In this document: in pieces, positions 14,513-24,098 of the stretch
How positions within the stretch are numbered: the first letter of the stretch is position 1
How the letters are laid out: the number at the start of each line of letters is the position of its first letter
Assembly (NCBI RefSeq): GCF_900176635.1
Contig: NZ_FXLN01000002.1
Coordinates: forward strand, 62,001-126,000
Source: Clostridium merdae
GTDB taxonomy: Bacteria; Bacillota; Clostridia; Oscillospirales; Acutalibacteraceae
Reading direction: 5' to 3'
Length of the DNA: 64,000 bases
Notes under the pieces: generated by a model
Database searches by the model: none
What the model was told of the DNA's origin: nothing
What the model saw: only the letters and a program-made list of their open reading frames with translations
Program-made: the position numbers and the translations under genes

Positions 14513-16942
14513 TTATTTCTCCGCCTTTTCCACGGGAGGAACCGGCTCCGCGTTCCAAATCTCGGTTGCGTATTCGCGGATGGAACGGTCGGCGGAGAAG
14601 CGCCCGGCATGGGCGGTATTGATGAGTGCCATGCGGTACCAGTGCTCTTGGTTCTGGTATAGCTGCTGTGAGAGGCGGCGGGCACGAGCGTAATCATCGT
14701 AGTCTGCCAGAACCATATAGGGGTCATTGTTTTTGAGGGAATCTGCAATTTGACCAAAACTTACTCCACGGAAGCCGCGGCTGAGTTCATCCAGCGCATT
14801 GTGCAAAACCAAGTGGTTTTGGTAAATCTCCTGCGGGTGGTATCCGTTTTTGCGTTCCAGAACCTGCGGGGTGGTCATACCAAACAGAAGTATGTTTTCA
14901 TCCCCTACTGCGTCGTGAATTTCCACATTTGCGCCATCCAGCGTGCCAAGGGTCACCGCTCCATTAATCATAAATTTCATATTACTTGTGCCGGAGGCCT
15001 CCGTGCCAGCAAGCGAGATTTGCTCGCTAATGTCAGCGGACGGAATCAGCAATTCTGCGAGTGTGACACGGTAATCTTCCAAATACACGATTTTCATCTT
15101 CTGGTTAACACGAGGGTCATTATTAATGGTATTCCCCAATTGAACAATAAACTGAATAATCTGCTTTGCCATATAGTACCCCGGAGCGGCCTTTGCACCA
15201 AAGAAATACGTTTTAGGGGTAAACTCTGCATTGGGGTTTTCTCTAAGCCACTGGTAGGTGGCAAGAATTTCAAGTGCGTTCAGGTGCTGGCGTTTGTATT
15301 CGTGTAAGCGCTTGACCTGCACATCAAAAATAGAATCGGGGTCTAGCTCAATTCCGTTGTTTTTCAATACGTAGGCGGCTATGCGTTCCTTATTATTACG
15401 GCGTATTTTTGCCATGCGTTCCAATACAGTTTTATCGTTTTGGAATTTCAGTAGGCGGTCCAGCCGGGCGGCATTGTGAATATAATCTTCACCAATTAGC
15501 TCGGTAATTAGGTCTGCGTATTCCGGGTTCGACTGATTCAGCCAGCGGCGGTACGCAATGCCGTTTGTCACGTTACGGAATTTTTCGGGCATTTCGGTGT
15601 AGAAATCATGGAAAACAGTTTGTTTTAAAATTTCACTATGAAGCTGTGAAACACCGTTGATGGAGTGCGTGCTGACCACCGCGAGGTTTGCCATTTTTAC
15701 GTAACCATCATTCAGGGGTGCCATTCTGCCAACTTTATAGCCGTCTGCACCCTTTGCGTGCATTTCAGCACAGAAGCGGCGGTTAATTTCCTCTATAATT
15801 TGGTAGATGCGTGGCAGGCGACGGCGGAACAATTCCACGCCCCAGCACTCAAGAGCTTCTGCCATCACGGTATGGTTTGTATATGCCATGGTGCGGTGAA
15901 CAATGCTCCATGCCTGCTCCCAGCCATAACCGCATTCGTCGAGCATAATGCGCATCATTTCAGGAATTGCCAGAACCGGGTGCGTGTCGTTTAGGTGAAT
16001 GGCAATCTTCTCCGGCAAATTGTCAAGCGTGCGGTTCACCGAAAGGTGGCGACGAATAATGTCTTGAATTGTAGCCGAAACAAGGAAGTACTGCTGTGTC
16101 AGGCGCAGGCTTTTTCCCTCGGGGTGGTTATCTTCGGGGTACAGTACCTTTGTAATCACCTCTGCCATGGCGTTTTGCTCCATAGCTCGCAGGTAATCGC
16201 CGCCATTAAACAGCTTCATATCAAAATCGGCTTCGGCAGAGGTTGCTGCCCACACGCGCAGGCGGCTGATTCCCCTGCCATCCAAACCGGCTACATATAA
16301 ATCGTAAGGAACTGCCAAAACCTTTGTGTAGTCCTTATGGCGTACCACGTGGTACTGGTTGTTCCAAGATTCCTCAATGGTACCATCAAAATGCACCTCT
16401 ACGGCGCGATCCGGTACAGGCTGAAACCACACGCTGCCACCGGGGAGCCAAAAGTCGGGCAGTTCGGTTTGCCAGCCCTCCACTAGCTTTTGGCGGAAGA
16501 TTCCATACTCATACCGCAGGGAATACCCCATTGCGGGGTAGCCGAGCGTTGCCAGTGAATCCAGGAAACAAGCGGCAAGGCGCCCAAGCCCGCCGTTGCC
16601 AAGCCCGGCATCTGGTTCCTGCTCGTAAAGATAATCTAAATTTACATTCATACCGGAGAGCGCCTCGCGGAAGGTGCCTTCCAGACCAAGGTTAAACAGA
16701 TTGTTTTTGAGTGAGCGCCCCAATAAAAACTCCATACATAAATAATAAATGGTTTTCGTATCGGTTTTGGTTGCGTTATCTCGAAATTCTTTGCGGCCTT
16801 TTACCATCATATCACGTACAACGAGGGCTACCGCTTTGTAATATTGTTCATCAGTAGCGTCCTGCCATTCCACACTCATTTCATGTCCTAGGGTTTCTTT
16901 TATACGGGTTTGAATCTCTTTGTTTGTAAATGTATAATTCAT
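14513..16942 (-). CDS. glgP: Glycogen/maltodextrin phosphorylase
   Basis: 809 aa, full length for the GT35 phosphorylases. Clear signatures are the N-terminal GNGGLGRLAACFLDSLATLG and the pyridoxal-phosphate site EASGTSNMKFMINGA with the Schiff-base Lys, followed by GTLDGANVEI. It cleaves the non-reducing ends of alpha-1,4 glucan with phosphate, yielding glucose 1-phosphate. The ATG at 16942 follows GGAGGATAGTGTCAT. It is the first gene of a two-gene unit with the GH13 enzyme. The 500-bp gap upstream (16943-17442) is AT-rich and holds only divergent control regions. Confidence 0.95.
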   Translation of the reverse strand: MNYTFTNKEIQTRIKETLGHEMSVEWQDATDEQYYKAVALVVRDMMVKGRKEFRDNATKTDTKTIYYLCMEFLLGRSLKNNLFNLGLEGTFREALSGMNVNLDYLYEQEPDAGLGNGGLGRLAACFLDSLATLGYPAMGYSLRYEYGIFRQKLVEGWQTELPDFWLPGGSVWFQPVPDRAVEVHFDGTIEESWNNQYHVVRHKDYTKVLAVPYDLYVAGLDGRGISRLRVWAATSAEADFDMKLFNGGDYLRAMEQNAMAEVITKVLYPEDNHPEGKSLRLTQQYFLVSATIQDIIRRHLSVNRTLDNLPEKIAIHLNDTHPVLAIPEMMRIMLDECGYGWEQAWSIVHRTMAYTNHTVMAEALECWGVELFRRRLPRIYQIIEEINRRFCAEMHAKGADGYKVGRMAPLNDGYVKMANLAVVSTHSINGVSQLHSEILKQTVFHDFYTEMPEKFRNVTNGIAYRRWLNQSNPEYADLITELIGEDYIHNAARLDRLLKFQNDKTVLERMAKIRRNNKERIAAYVLKNNGIELDPDSIFDVQVKRLHEYKRQHLNALEILATYQWLRENPNAEFTPKTYFFGAKAAPGYYMAKQIIQFIVQLGNTINNDPRVNQKMKIVYLEDYRVTLAELLIPSADISEQISLAGTEASGTSNMKFMINGAVTLGTLDGANVEIHDAVGDENILLFGMTTPQVLERKNGYHPQEIYQNHLVLHNALDELSRGFRGVSFGQIADSLKNNDPYMVLADYDDYARARRLSQQLYQNQEHWYRMALINTAHAGRFSADRSIREYATEIWNAEPVPPVEKAEK

Positions 16943-17442
16943 ATGACACTATCCTCCAATTCCTCATTCCAAAAGTGCCTTACAGCAATGCGGTGCGCTT
17001 GGTGTTGTAAAACTGGGAGCGCCGCAATTAAGGGAAGTGCGTTTTTTGTTTGTATCTTTATTAGTTTAATGAAGAGCTTTTCTTAATAAGATATGCTAAC
17101 TTCAATTTATGTTTATTGTATACCAAAATGAGTGGAAATACAATTCTAATAAACTCACAGAATAAAATAGGAAAAAACGTAAGTTTTGCCATGTTCTCTC
17201 AATATTATTCCTGTTGTCTGGTGCGGAGTTGCTTTTCGTTACTACAAGTATTATTTTGTTATTTTTTATGCATAATGCATAAATTCGTATAAAAGGGAAT
17301 GAGATAGTTTTCTGCTGCAATAAGAAAGAATATATGGCAATTCGGGTCAAGCTCTTTTCTATTTAGCGAAAATGTCTTATAATAAAAGGGATTGAAATTA
17401 GCAACGCTAGCCTGCTGCTAAGGCTGTGAAAGGATGGTCACC

Positions 17443-18078
17443 ATGAATAAGATTAAGGTGCGTCTGAATATTTGCGGAACCGAGTGTACTCTTACCTCAG
17501 AAGATAATGAGACCTACGTGCTCGCACTTGGGGATGAAGTGGAAAAAAGCATTCAGAGCATAATGGCCAGAAACGACCGTGTATCGCTGACTTTGGCCTC
17601 AATTATCACTGCTCTGTCTTTCTGCGACGAGTCGAAGAAAGCAACTGCGGCTGCAGATAATCTGCGGTCTCAAATTAAAGATTACTTAGAGGATTCTTCC
17701 CGCAGCCGCTTGGAGGCGGATGAAGCTCGCCGTGAAATTGAGCGTATGAAGCAAGAAATACAAACACTGCGTACGCGGCTCTCGGCAGGAGAAGCGGCGC
17801 AGGCGGTAGCCCGTGAAGCAGCTTTCACTGCACCTGTTGTGCCAGAAGTAGAGACGCCGGTGCAAAAAGCACCTGTGCAGGAAGAAAAAGCGGTGGAACA
17901 ACCCGAAATGCCAGAACCTCCTTATGAGGACGAGCCTGTGGAAGAGCTGCGCCCTGCCGCACCGGCTGTGCCAAATGTGCATACCGGCCATTACTCCCGT
18001 CCGCTTTCTGCGGAAGTACCGGAGGAATTGGATCGCAGCAGCTTTATGAGCTTTTTTGAGAAGAAAGAAACGGACTAA
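17443..18078 (+). CDS. zapA: Cell division protein ZapA-like
   Basis: 211 aa. Residues 1-90 match the ZapA domain (MNKIKVRLNICGTECTL... TLASIITALSFCDE) followed by a coiled coil (about 70-120) as in ZapA, then a low-complexity Pro/Glu/Ala-rich tail (about 130-200), much longer than in usual ZapA proteins of 80-110 aa. ZapA bundles FtsZ at the division ring. The start at 17443 is preferred because AAAGG lies eight to nine bases before it, while the ATG three codons earlier is too close. A TATAAT box lies at 17378-17383. A small membrane protein and a U32 protein follow. Confidence 0.85.
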   Translation: MNKIKVRLNICGTECTLTSEDNETYVLALGDEVEKSIQSIMARNDRVSLTLASIITALSFCDESKKATAAADNLRSQIKDYLEDSSRSRLEADEARREIERMKQEIQTLRTRLSAGEAAQAVAREAAFTAPVVPEVETPVQKAPVQEEKAVEQPEMPEPPYEDEPVEELRPAAPAVPNVHTGHYSRPLSAEVPEELDRSSFMSFFEKKETD

Positions 18079-18119
18079 AGACAAAACATACCCGTTCGAA
18101 TGAAGAAAGGGGCGCTGAG

Positions 18120-18305
18120 ATGAGCAACCGAGATTATACCATTGTACTTCTGCTTGCGGCTGCAATGTTTTTAGTTGGCTATAATGTTCTGGAAAAAATG
18201 ACGACCCAGCCCTTGTCCTCCAATTCGTACGGAATCATAATGATAATTGTGTTTGCACTGTATGTGATATATTTAGAAAAGCAAAGAAAAAAACCAAAAA
18301 AATAG
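18120..18305 (+). CDS. Small two-helix membrane protein
   Basis: 61 aa with two hydrophobic segments (about residues 7-25 and 37-53) and a basic C-terminal tail (KQRKKPKK). GAAAGGGGCGCTGAG precedes the ATG. I do not recognise a family. Its position between zapA and the U32 gene, same strand, with a 41-bp gap after zapA, suggests the same transcript; a role at the division site is only a guess. Confidence 0.65.
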   Translation: MSNRDYTIVLLLAAAMFLVGYNVLEKMTTQPLSSNSYGIIMIIVFALYVIYLEKQRKKPKK

Positions 18306-18436
18306 CGCTGCACATTTTGCGGTGCTGTAACTGGTATGATTGGGCTGCCTGCGTGTCGTAAGGAGCAAGATTGCTACTTTCGCGTTCGGCGGCCTGTACT
18401 ATTATTTTATACAATAGTAAGGTTGGGATACAAACA

Positions 18437-20527
18437 ATGGAATTATTAGCACCGGCAGGTTCGCCGGATTCTCTCGTTGCGGCGGTTCGCTCCGGAGCAG
18501 ATGCCGTTTATTTGGGTGGCAGTGCGTTTTCTGCCCGGGCATCCGCCAAAAATTTTGATGATGATGCCCTGCGGGAGGCGGTGGAATACTGCCACGCTCG
18601 GGGTGTAAAGGTTTACTTAGCACTTAATACTCTTTTGCGGCAGGAGGAGCTTTCCGCAGCGGTGGAGCTTTCCCGGTATGCTGCCAGTTTGCCGATAGAT
18701 GGAATGATTGTGCAGGATTTGGGACTGGTTTCACTCTTGCAGGAGCGTGCACCAAAGCTTCGTTTAAATGCGTCTACACAGATGTCGGTCACGAACCCAG
18801 CGGGAGCGCGATTGCTAGCGAAAAATGGTTTTCCCCGTGTGGTGGTTGCAAGAGAGCTTTCTCTCGAACAGATTCGCGAGATAAAGGAAGGCACTTTGAA
18901 TACCCCAATTGAAATAGAAAGCTTTGTGCATGGCGCATTGTGTATGTCGGTTTCCGGCCAGTGCTATTTCAGCTCGGTGTTAGGCTCACGCAGCGGCAAC
19001 CGCGGCATGTGCGCCCAGCCCTGCCGCCTGCCCTTCTCTGTGCCCGGCGGCACTGGCAACGACTTGAGTTTGCGCGATCTCTCGATGATTTCTCGTATTT
19101 CGGAGCTGGAAGAAGCGGGTGTGACCAGCGCAAAGATTGAAGGGCGCATGAAGCGCCCGGAATACGTTGCCGCCGCAACTGCCGCCTGCCGGTATTCTGC
19201 GGATGGTAAGCCGATACCGGCTGAGCTTACGGAAAACCTTTCCGCGGTATTCTCTCGCTCCGGCTTTACCACCGGGTATCCGGATGGCGAGCTTGGGCGT
19301 TCCATGTTTGGAATACGCTCCAAGGAAGATGTGACCGGGGCAACCAAAGAGGTATTTGCAAAATTACATGCTCTATATAAGGATGAATTTGCCCGCGTTC
19401 CGGTTTCACTGGGGCTGTTGGTGCATGCAGGCAAACCTGTTACGCTCACCGCTACGGATGATGAGGGTCACAGCGCGGAGGCGCTTGGAGAGTGTCCGGA
19501 GCCGGCGCTAAATCGCCCAATTGACGAAGAACGCTGCCGTACTCAGCTTGAAAAAATGGGCGGTACTCCATTCTTCGCAAAACAGATTGCTTGCGATATT
19601 GAACCGGGGCTTTCTATGCCTATCTCGATGCTTAACCGCCTACGGCGCGATGTTTTGGAGCAATTGCTCACAATGCGCTCCAAGCACAGCCCGGTGCCGT
19701 TTACGAAACTCCCTATACCGGAAAAAGAACCGCACAGGCCTGCGAAAACGTTAAGGCTGCGCGCTTCGTTCCGCCGTGTGGAGGATATCCCGGAGCTGGC
19801 TAAGCAGTGTGAATTGGTCTATTTACCTGCCATGCTGCCTTCAAAGCAATTTGAAGATTTGCTTTCCCGTGGATTTCCGGTTGCAGCTTCCCTACCCCGT
19901 GGGATTTTTGGCACCGAAAAGAAACTTAAGGAACGACTGAACGCCTTAAAAAGCATGGGTGTTCGTGATGTATGGGCAGGCACTTTGGGTGGTGTTGGGC
20001 TGGCGCTGGAAAGCGGCCTGAAGGTACACGGCGGATTTTCCCTCAATGCCATGAACACCCCCGCGCTCCAATGGCTACAGCACCAAGGTTTGGAAGATAC
20101 CGAGCTTTCTTTTGAGCTTAGCTTATCCCAAGCCGCCGCGCTTGGCGGGGATTTGCCTCGTGGCCTTGTGGTGTACGGGCGGCAGCCGCTTATGCTGTGC
20201 CGTAACTGCCCTGGGAAAAACGGCTCGCAAAGCTGTGCAGAGTGTGGCGGAAACGCATGGTTAACTGACCGCCGCGGCATTCGCTTCCCTGTGATGTGCG
20301 ATGGGGATGCCAGTGAGGTTTTGAATTCAGTTCCGCTGTATTTGGCGGACAGAATGCGCGAAGTTCGGGGGCAGGATTTCGGAGTTTTAAGATTTACTGT
20401 GGAAAACTCTGTGGAAATTGAGGAAATCTTTCGGAATTATCTTGGTTTGCGGGCTGTGGAAAATACAAAACGTGACAAAGAGCAGCAACCTTTTACACGA
20501 GGTTTGTATTATCGTGGTATTGAATAA
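18437..20527 (+). CDS. Peptidase U32 family protein with C-terminal DUF3656-like part
   Basis: 696 aa from the ATG at 18437; the protein then starts MELLAPAGSPDSLVAAV, as the family does. It has the U32 barrel with SVSGQCYFSSVLGSRSGNRG and MCAQPCRLPF (about 180-205), and a late Cys cluster (CRNCPGKNGSQSCAEC, about 599-614) typical of metal or Fe-S binding in this family. Relatives of this length include E. coli RlhA, needed for 23S rRNA C2501 hydroxylation, and TrhP for tRNA; others were named collagenases. RNA hydroxylation is the more likely role. The ribosome site is weak (AAGGTTGGGATACAAACA). Confidence 0.85.
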   Translation: MELLAPAGSPDSLVAAVRSGADAVYLGGSAFSARASAKNFDDDALREAVEYCHARGVKVYLALNTLLRQEELSAAVELSRYAASLPIDGMIVQDLGLVSLLQERAPKLRLNASTQMSVTNPAGARLLAKNGFPRVVVARELSLEQIREIKEGTLNTPIEIESFVHGALCMSVSGQCYFSSVLGSRSGNRGMCAQPCRLPFSVPGGTGNDLSLRDLSMISRISELEEAGVTSAKIEGRMKRPEYVAAATAACRYSADGKPIPAELTENLSAVFSRSGFTTGYPDGELGRSMFGIRSKEDVTGATKEVFAKLHALYKDEFARVPVSLGLLVHAGKPVTLTATDDEGHSAEALGECPEPALNRPIDEERCRTQLEKMGGTPFFAKQIACDIEPGLSMPISMLNRLRRDVLEQLLTMRSKHSPVPFTKLPIPEKEPHRPAKTLRLRASFRRVEDIPELAKQCELVYLPAMLPSKQFEDLLSRGFPVAASLPRGIFGTEKKLKERLNALKSMGVRDVWAGTLGGVGLALESGLKVHGGFSLNAMNTPALQWLQHQGLEDTELSFELSLSQAAALGGDLPRGLVVYGRQPLMLCRNCPGKNGSQSCAECGGNAWLTDRRGIRFPVMCDGDASEVLNSVPLYLADRMREVRGQDFGVLRFTVENSVEIEEIFRNYLGLRAVENTKRDKEQQPFTRGLYYRGIE

Positions 20528-20551
20528 CAAAGCATGCAGGAGGAGCACGAA

Positions 20552-20995
20552 ATGGAACCCATTCGTTTTCAAAAACTACACCCTAACGCTGTTTTGCCAC
20601 AGCGGGCAACTCCCGGCAGCGCCGGCGTGGATCTAGTCGCCTGCCTGCAAGAGCCGGTGCAATTACAGCCGGGTGGCCGGGCAATGGTTCCCACGGGGCT
20701 AGCAATGGCACTGCCTACCACAGAGTGGGTAGGGCTTGTGTATGCACGCAGTGGTTTGGCGGTTCGCCATGGAATTACGCTTTCCAACTGTGTTGGCGTA
20801 ATTGATAGCGACTACCGGGGAGAAATCCGCGTAGGTTTGTGCAATTTAGGGCAAGAGGCATATACCATCCAGCCAGGGGAACGCATTGCACAGCTCGTTA
20901 TCACACCAGTGCTTCTGCCGCCTGTGGAACAGGTGGACGAGCTTGACAGCACCGAACGTGGAATCGGTGGATTTGGCTCAACTGGGAAACAGTAA
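20552..20995 (+). CDS. dut: dUTP diphosphatase (dUTPase)
   Basis: 147 aa, normal for trimeric dUTPases. All five motifs are visible: PGSAGVDLVA (1), ARSGLAVRHGI (2), GVIDSDYRGEIRV (3, catalytic Asp), GERIAQLVI (4) and RGIGGFGSTG (5). It hydrolyses dUTP to dUMP and pyrophosphate, keeping uracil out of DNA and supplying dUMP for thymidylate. The start at 20552 has GGAGGAGCACGAA upstream. It is 24 bp after the U32 gene and 24 bp before the DUF4321 gene. A dCTP deaminase gene lies nearby on the other strand. Confidence 0.95.
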   Translation: MEPIRFQKLHPNAVLPQRATPGSAGVDLVACLQEPVQLQPGGRAMVPTGLAMALPTTEWVGLVYARSGLAVRHGITLSNCVGVIDSDYRGEIRVGLCNLGQEAYTIQPGERIAQLVITPVLLPPVEQVDELDSTERGIGGFGSTGKQ

Positions 20996-21019
20996 CACAC
21001 AGAAAAGAGGAAAACCAAA

Positions 21020-21286
21020 ATGAAACATAATTGGCTTAAAAATTTGTTTCTGGTGATTCTGCTTGTGCTGGCAGTAGTGCTGGGCAAGCTGCTTGGTACA
21101 GTAACGGCAAAGCAACCGCTTTTTTCTTGGCTTGGCATGAGTGCAGATTTTGGTCTAAAGCCTGTAACGGTTGATTTATCTGTGGTGAATTTCACGTTTG
21201 GGCTAATGGTTAATATTAATGTGGCACAAGCACTGTTACTTGCAATTGCAATTCTTGTGTTTAGTTCGGTTCATTTGCGCCCCTAA
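21020..21286 (+). CDS. DUF4321 small membrane protein
   Basis: 88 aa with an N-terminal membrane segment (about 8-28), a short amphipathic middle (SWLGMSADFGLKPVTVDL) and a second segment (about 58-85). This pattern and the G-x-x-L-G-x-x-T motif agree with DUF4321, a family of unknown function in sporulating Firmicutes, often near maf/rod-shape genes. GAGGAAAACCAAA precedes the ATG. It is cotranscribed with dut and ends before a strong terminator. Confidence 0.75.
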   Translation: MKHNWLKNLFLVILLVLAVVLGKLLGTVTAKQPLFSWLGMSADFGLKPVTVDLSVVNFTFGLMVNINVAQALLLAIAILVFSSVHLRP

Positions 21287-21314
21287 ATAAGTTATACATT
21301 TTCGTTCTTATAAT

Positions 21315-21352
21315 AAAAAGCCGCTGTTCTTCAAACGAGAACAGCGGTTTTT
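21315..21352 (+). terminator. Terminator after the zapA-dut-DUF4321 group
   Basis: CCGCTGTTCT pairs with AGAACAGCGG over a 7-nt loop and is followed by five T; A-rich on the 5' side, so it could act in both directions. Confidence 0.85.
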
Positions 21353-21577
21353 CATGCCTGTTGATGATTCGGTTTTTATAAAAAGGTTTTCCCCACTTTC
21401 CAGCTCTATTGTGGAAAACCAAAGCAGAGGTCATTATGAAACGGAAAGAAAAGCGGAAAAGAGTGATATTGCCTGCTTTGCCATACTATTATTGTTAGAG
21501 GATAAGTTCTACCTTTCCTTAAATATAGAAAAAAAGAAGAAGACTTGAAACAAAGTCTTCTTCCATATCAGTCACGA

Positions 21578-22105
21578 TTATTTACAGCCTTCAAAATCCT
21601 TGTAGAGCAGGCTGGGCTGGATTCCCTTGTTGTTTTGATACTTGCCGCTGCAATAGGGGTCGTATTCCCCATCAATTGTATGGAAATAAATCTGGCAAAC
21701 CTCAACATCTGGATAGATAATCAAAGGTTGTACTACAAAAATTTCCAAAGTCCAAAATCCGGCAAAGCCTACATCACCAAAACCAGCGGTGGCATGAATG
21801 CACATTCCGAGGCGGCCAATGGAAGAACGCCCCTCCAACATGGGGACAAATCCCTCGGTCTTGGTAAACTCCTTTGTACGACCAAGGTACAAACGGCCGG
21901 GTGCTAAGGTAAGACCCTCCGGTGGGATTTCAATGAGAGTAGCAGGGTTGGGGGTTTTCATGTCCAGTACGGGGGCGTCATACACCAAAAGCTCGTTGTG
22001 CAGAGACAAATTGTAGCTGTTTGGGTTCATTTTAGATTCATCGAACGGGTCGATGACAATCTCTTTCCCCATATGCTTTAAAATCTCTTTTCCCGATAAT
22101 ATCAT
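21578..22105 (-). CDS. dcd: dCTP deaminase
   Basis: 175 aa. The family motif with the catalytic Glu is clear: EGRSSIGRLGMCIHATAGFGDVGF (given here by position, about 90-113, key residues E, R, S, S), and MILSGKEILKHM is the usual start. It deaminates dCTP to dUTP; some family members also hydrolyse the dUTP. A separate dut gene 580 bp away argues for the mono-functional type, though this is inference. The C-terminus (YQNNKGIQPSLLYKDF) is the usual lid region. GGAGAGCC lies just before the ATG. Confidence 0.92.
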   Translation of the reverse strand: MILSGKEILKHMGKEIVIDPFDESKMNPNSYNLSLHNELLVYDAPVLDMKTPNPATLIEIPPEGLTLAPGRLYLGRTKEFTKTEGFVPMLEGRSSIGRLGMCIHATAGFGDVGFAGFWTLEIFVVQPLIIYPDVEVCQIYFHTIDGEYDPYCSGKYQNNKGIQPSLLYKDFEGCK

Positions 22106-22398
22106 GACGAAAGGCTCTCCTTTTTATGCAGTCGGTTTTTATTATGTAATTCACTTCGTAATTACTCTTATGAAAGTAGGGCTTATAAAACATCGTTTTC
22201 TCTTAAGAAAAGAAGTGTATTGCATTAAAAATAGATAAGCTTAATTATAGCACATTGCCGATTTTGTGTAAAGAAAGGCGTCACGGAGCTTTTCGTGTCG
22301 AAAATAGGAAATACTTGTGTTATAAGGTGAAATAGAGTATCATACACGCAGAAGAAAGCCTTGTAAACCATTAGGGACTATGAAAGGGCTGTGATTTT

Positions 22399-22893
22399 AT
22401 GCGTTCTATGAGAAAAAAGGATCGGCAAACCACGCAAGAAGAAGCTTACCAAATATTAGAAGCTGCGGAATACGCAACTCTTTGTACGGTAAATGCAGAG
22501 GATGGTGCGCCGTACGGTGTTCCAATTTCTTTTGTTGTAAAAGACGGTGTGGTTTATATTCATATGGCTCCGGAAGGCCAAAAGCTGGAGAATTTGAAAA
22601 AAGACCCCCGCGTTTGCATCATGTGTGTTGGTCAAACGCTCCTGTACCCCGAGCAGTATACTACCGATTTTGAAAGCGTTATTATAAATGGAACAGCAGA
22701 ATTTGTGACTGACCGCGATGAAAAGTTGGAAGCGCTGAAAACACTGTGCGACAAATATGGAATGCCGGAGGGCGGAGCCTTTTTAGAGAAGAAAATGCAG
22801 GGCGGAGTAGACCGTATGGAGGTTGTAAAAGTACCAATAGCATCCATTACCGGAAAAGCCCGCTGGAGAAAACCGAAACCGCCCTTGGAGTGA
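22399..22893 (+). CDS. Pyridoxamine 5'-phosphate oxidase-like flavoprotein (NimA type)
   Basis: 164 aa split-barrel protein. Residues 15-60 (EEAYQILEAAEYATLCTVN... PYGVPISFVV) and the stretch VYIHMAPEGQKLENLKKDPRV are typical of the FMN-binding nitroimidazole-resistance (NimA)/general stress family. These proteins reduce nitro compounds or bind flavin or F420-like cofactors; the physiological substrate is usually unknown. GAAAGGGCTGTGATTTT precedes the ATG. A PH-domain protein gene follows after 13 bp in the same unit. Confidence 0.8.
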   Translation: MRSMRKKDRQTTQEEAYQILEAAEYATLCTVNAEDGAPYGVPISFVVKDGVVYIHMAPEGQKLENLKKDPRVCIMCVGQTLLYPEQYTTDFESVIINGTAEFVTDRDEKLEALKTLCDKYGMPEGGAFLEKKMQGGVDRMEVVKVPIASITGKARWRKPKPPLE

Positions 22894-22906
22894 CTGGAGG
22901 AATACA

Positions 22907-23296
22907 ATGGGAGACGCTGTTGTAAATCGATCGTTTGTATTTTACGGGAAAGAATCGCCCACACCAGAGATACAGCGCTTGCTGCATGCCTCGGAGGAGC
23001 TTCAGTTTTGTGTAAAGACATTCCGCGATGTAGCCGCGTTTACCGATAAGAGGATTTTAATCGTAGACCGGCAAGGGATTACCGGGAAAAAGGTTGAGTA
23101 TTTTTCGGTGCCCTACCGCAGTATTGTTACGTATGCCATTGAAACAGCAGGTGCTCTGGATTTGGATGCCGAAATAAAGCTGGTGCTCTCTGGCGGGATT
23201 GTGCTGGAGCTTAGCTTTCTGAAGGACAAAGAGAACCAAATGGAGGGGCTCTTATTTCAGGTTTACGACCTGATAACACAGTATGTTTTGGGATAA
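22907..23296 (+). CDS. Bacterial PH-domain protein
   Basis: 129 aa, matching the bacterial PH-domain family (PF08000 type): a beta-rich core FRDVAAFTDKRILIVDRQGITGKKVEYFSVPYRSI (by position about 39-73) and a C-terminal helix (about 108-126). No membrane segment. The function is unknown; such domains may bind ligands or proteins. It lies 13 bp after the NimA-like gene, with TGGAGGAATACA before the ATG, and ends before a terminator. Confidence 0.75.
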   Translation: MGDAVVNRSFVFYGKESPTPEIQRLLHASEELQFCVKTFRDVAAFTDKRILIVDRQGITGKKVEYFSVPYRSIVTYAIETAGALDLDAEIKLVLSGGIVLELSFLKDKENQMEGLLFQVYDLITQYVLG

Positions 23297-23333
23297 GTAT
23301 TGCCTTATATAGAGGAACAACTGTTTTGCCTTG

Positions 23334-23375
23334 GGATTCTGTCTTTCTTTTAGGGAAGGACAGAATCCTTTTTTT
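23334..23375 (+). terminator. Terminator after the PH-domain gene
   Basis: GGATTCTGTC pairs with GACAGAATCC over a 15-nt loop, followed by seven T. Beyond it, 23376-24006 is AT-rich DNA in which no gene could be supported. Confidence 0.8.
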
Positions 23376-24006
23376 GAAGATTCATGCCGATTTTTAGTGG
23401 GCTATAAACCAGCGTTTATGGCGAGTTCAAAATAAATTCATATTTTTTTTATTGTTTTATAGAACAATTTGTATTTATTTGGAGGACAGAACAAGAAAAA
23501 CACGATCCATAAATTTGTTAGCTTTGTATAGAATTGTTTTGGAGTGCATGAGTGGAAACCGTGCAAAATTTTTATATAATTCACAATACTTCAAAATACT
23601 ACAAATCGTAAGGAATCAATATATGGGGGATAACATACACATAAGTAGTTTTAGTACACAATACTTCTTTCTTGACGTGATTCGACCATTTTCGTCTCTC
23701 ATTTGAAGGAAGTGAAAACGAAAAAAATCATTTTCTTGCTTTTTCGGCATTTTTTGTGCTCTATTTCCCTTGCGGAAGAAAGTCTTAGCCAGCAGTCCGT
23801 TTTTTATGGCAAGAAAGGCGGTGAGAAATTCAAAATAAATGGTGTGAATTTTATAAGCACAAGGGATAGTAAAAATGGCGTGAAAATGGGTGAATAAAAA
23901 GGACAAAAATAAATTGATTTATTGACGGTATAAATAGATGTATATGTGTCCTTGAGGCGTAGACAAACACCGCCGAAATCCACTGCTGGTCGCCATTTTC
24001 GGGCTA

Positions 24007-24035
24007 TTGCCTTTGCAAAACAAATGCACTATAAT
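24007..24035 (+). promoter_or_regulatory. Sigma-A promoter of murI
   Basis: TTGCCT, a 17-nt spacer and a perfect TATAAT lie about 65 bp upstream of the murI start. Confidence 0.7.
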
Positions 24036-24098
24036 AAGGGCGTATTCTAAATCGACAGCTCGGACAGGTGACTGCCCAGCGGTAAAAAGGAGGCTGTT

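Noticed and set aside
23452..23897. Two overlapping short open frames before murI
   Set aside because: AT-rich, no proper ribosome binding site, no protein-like composition, and antisense frames are equally long.
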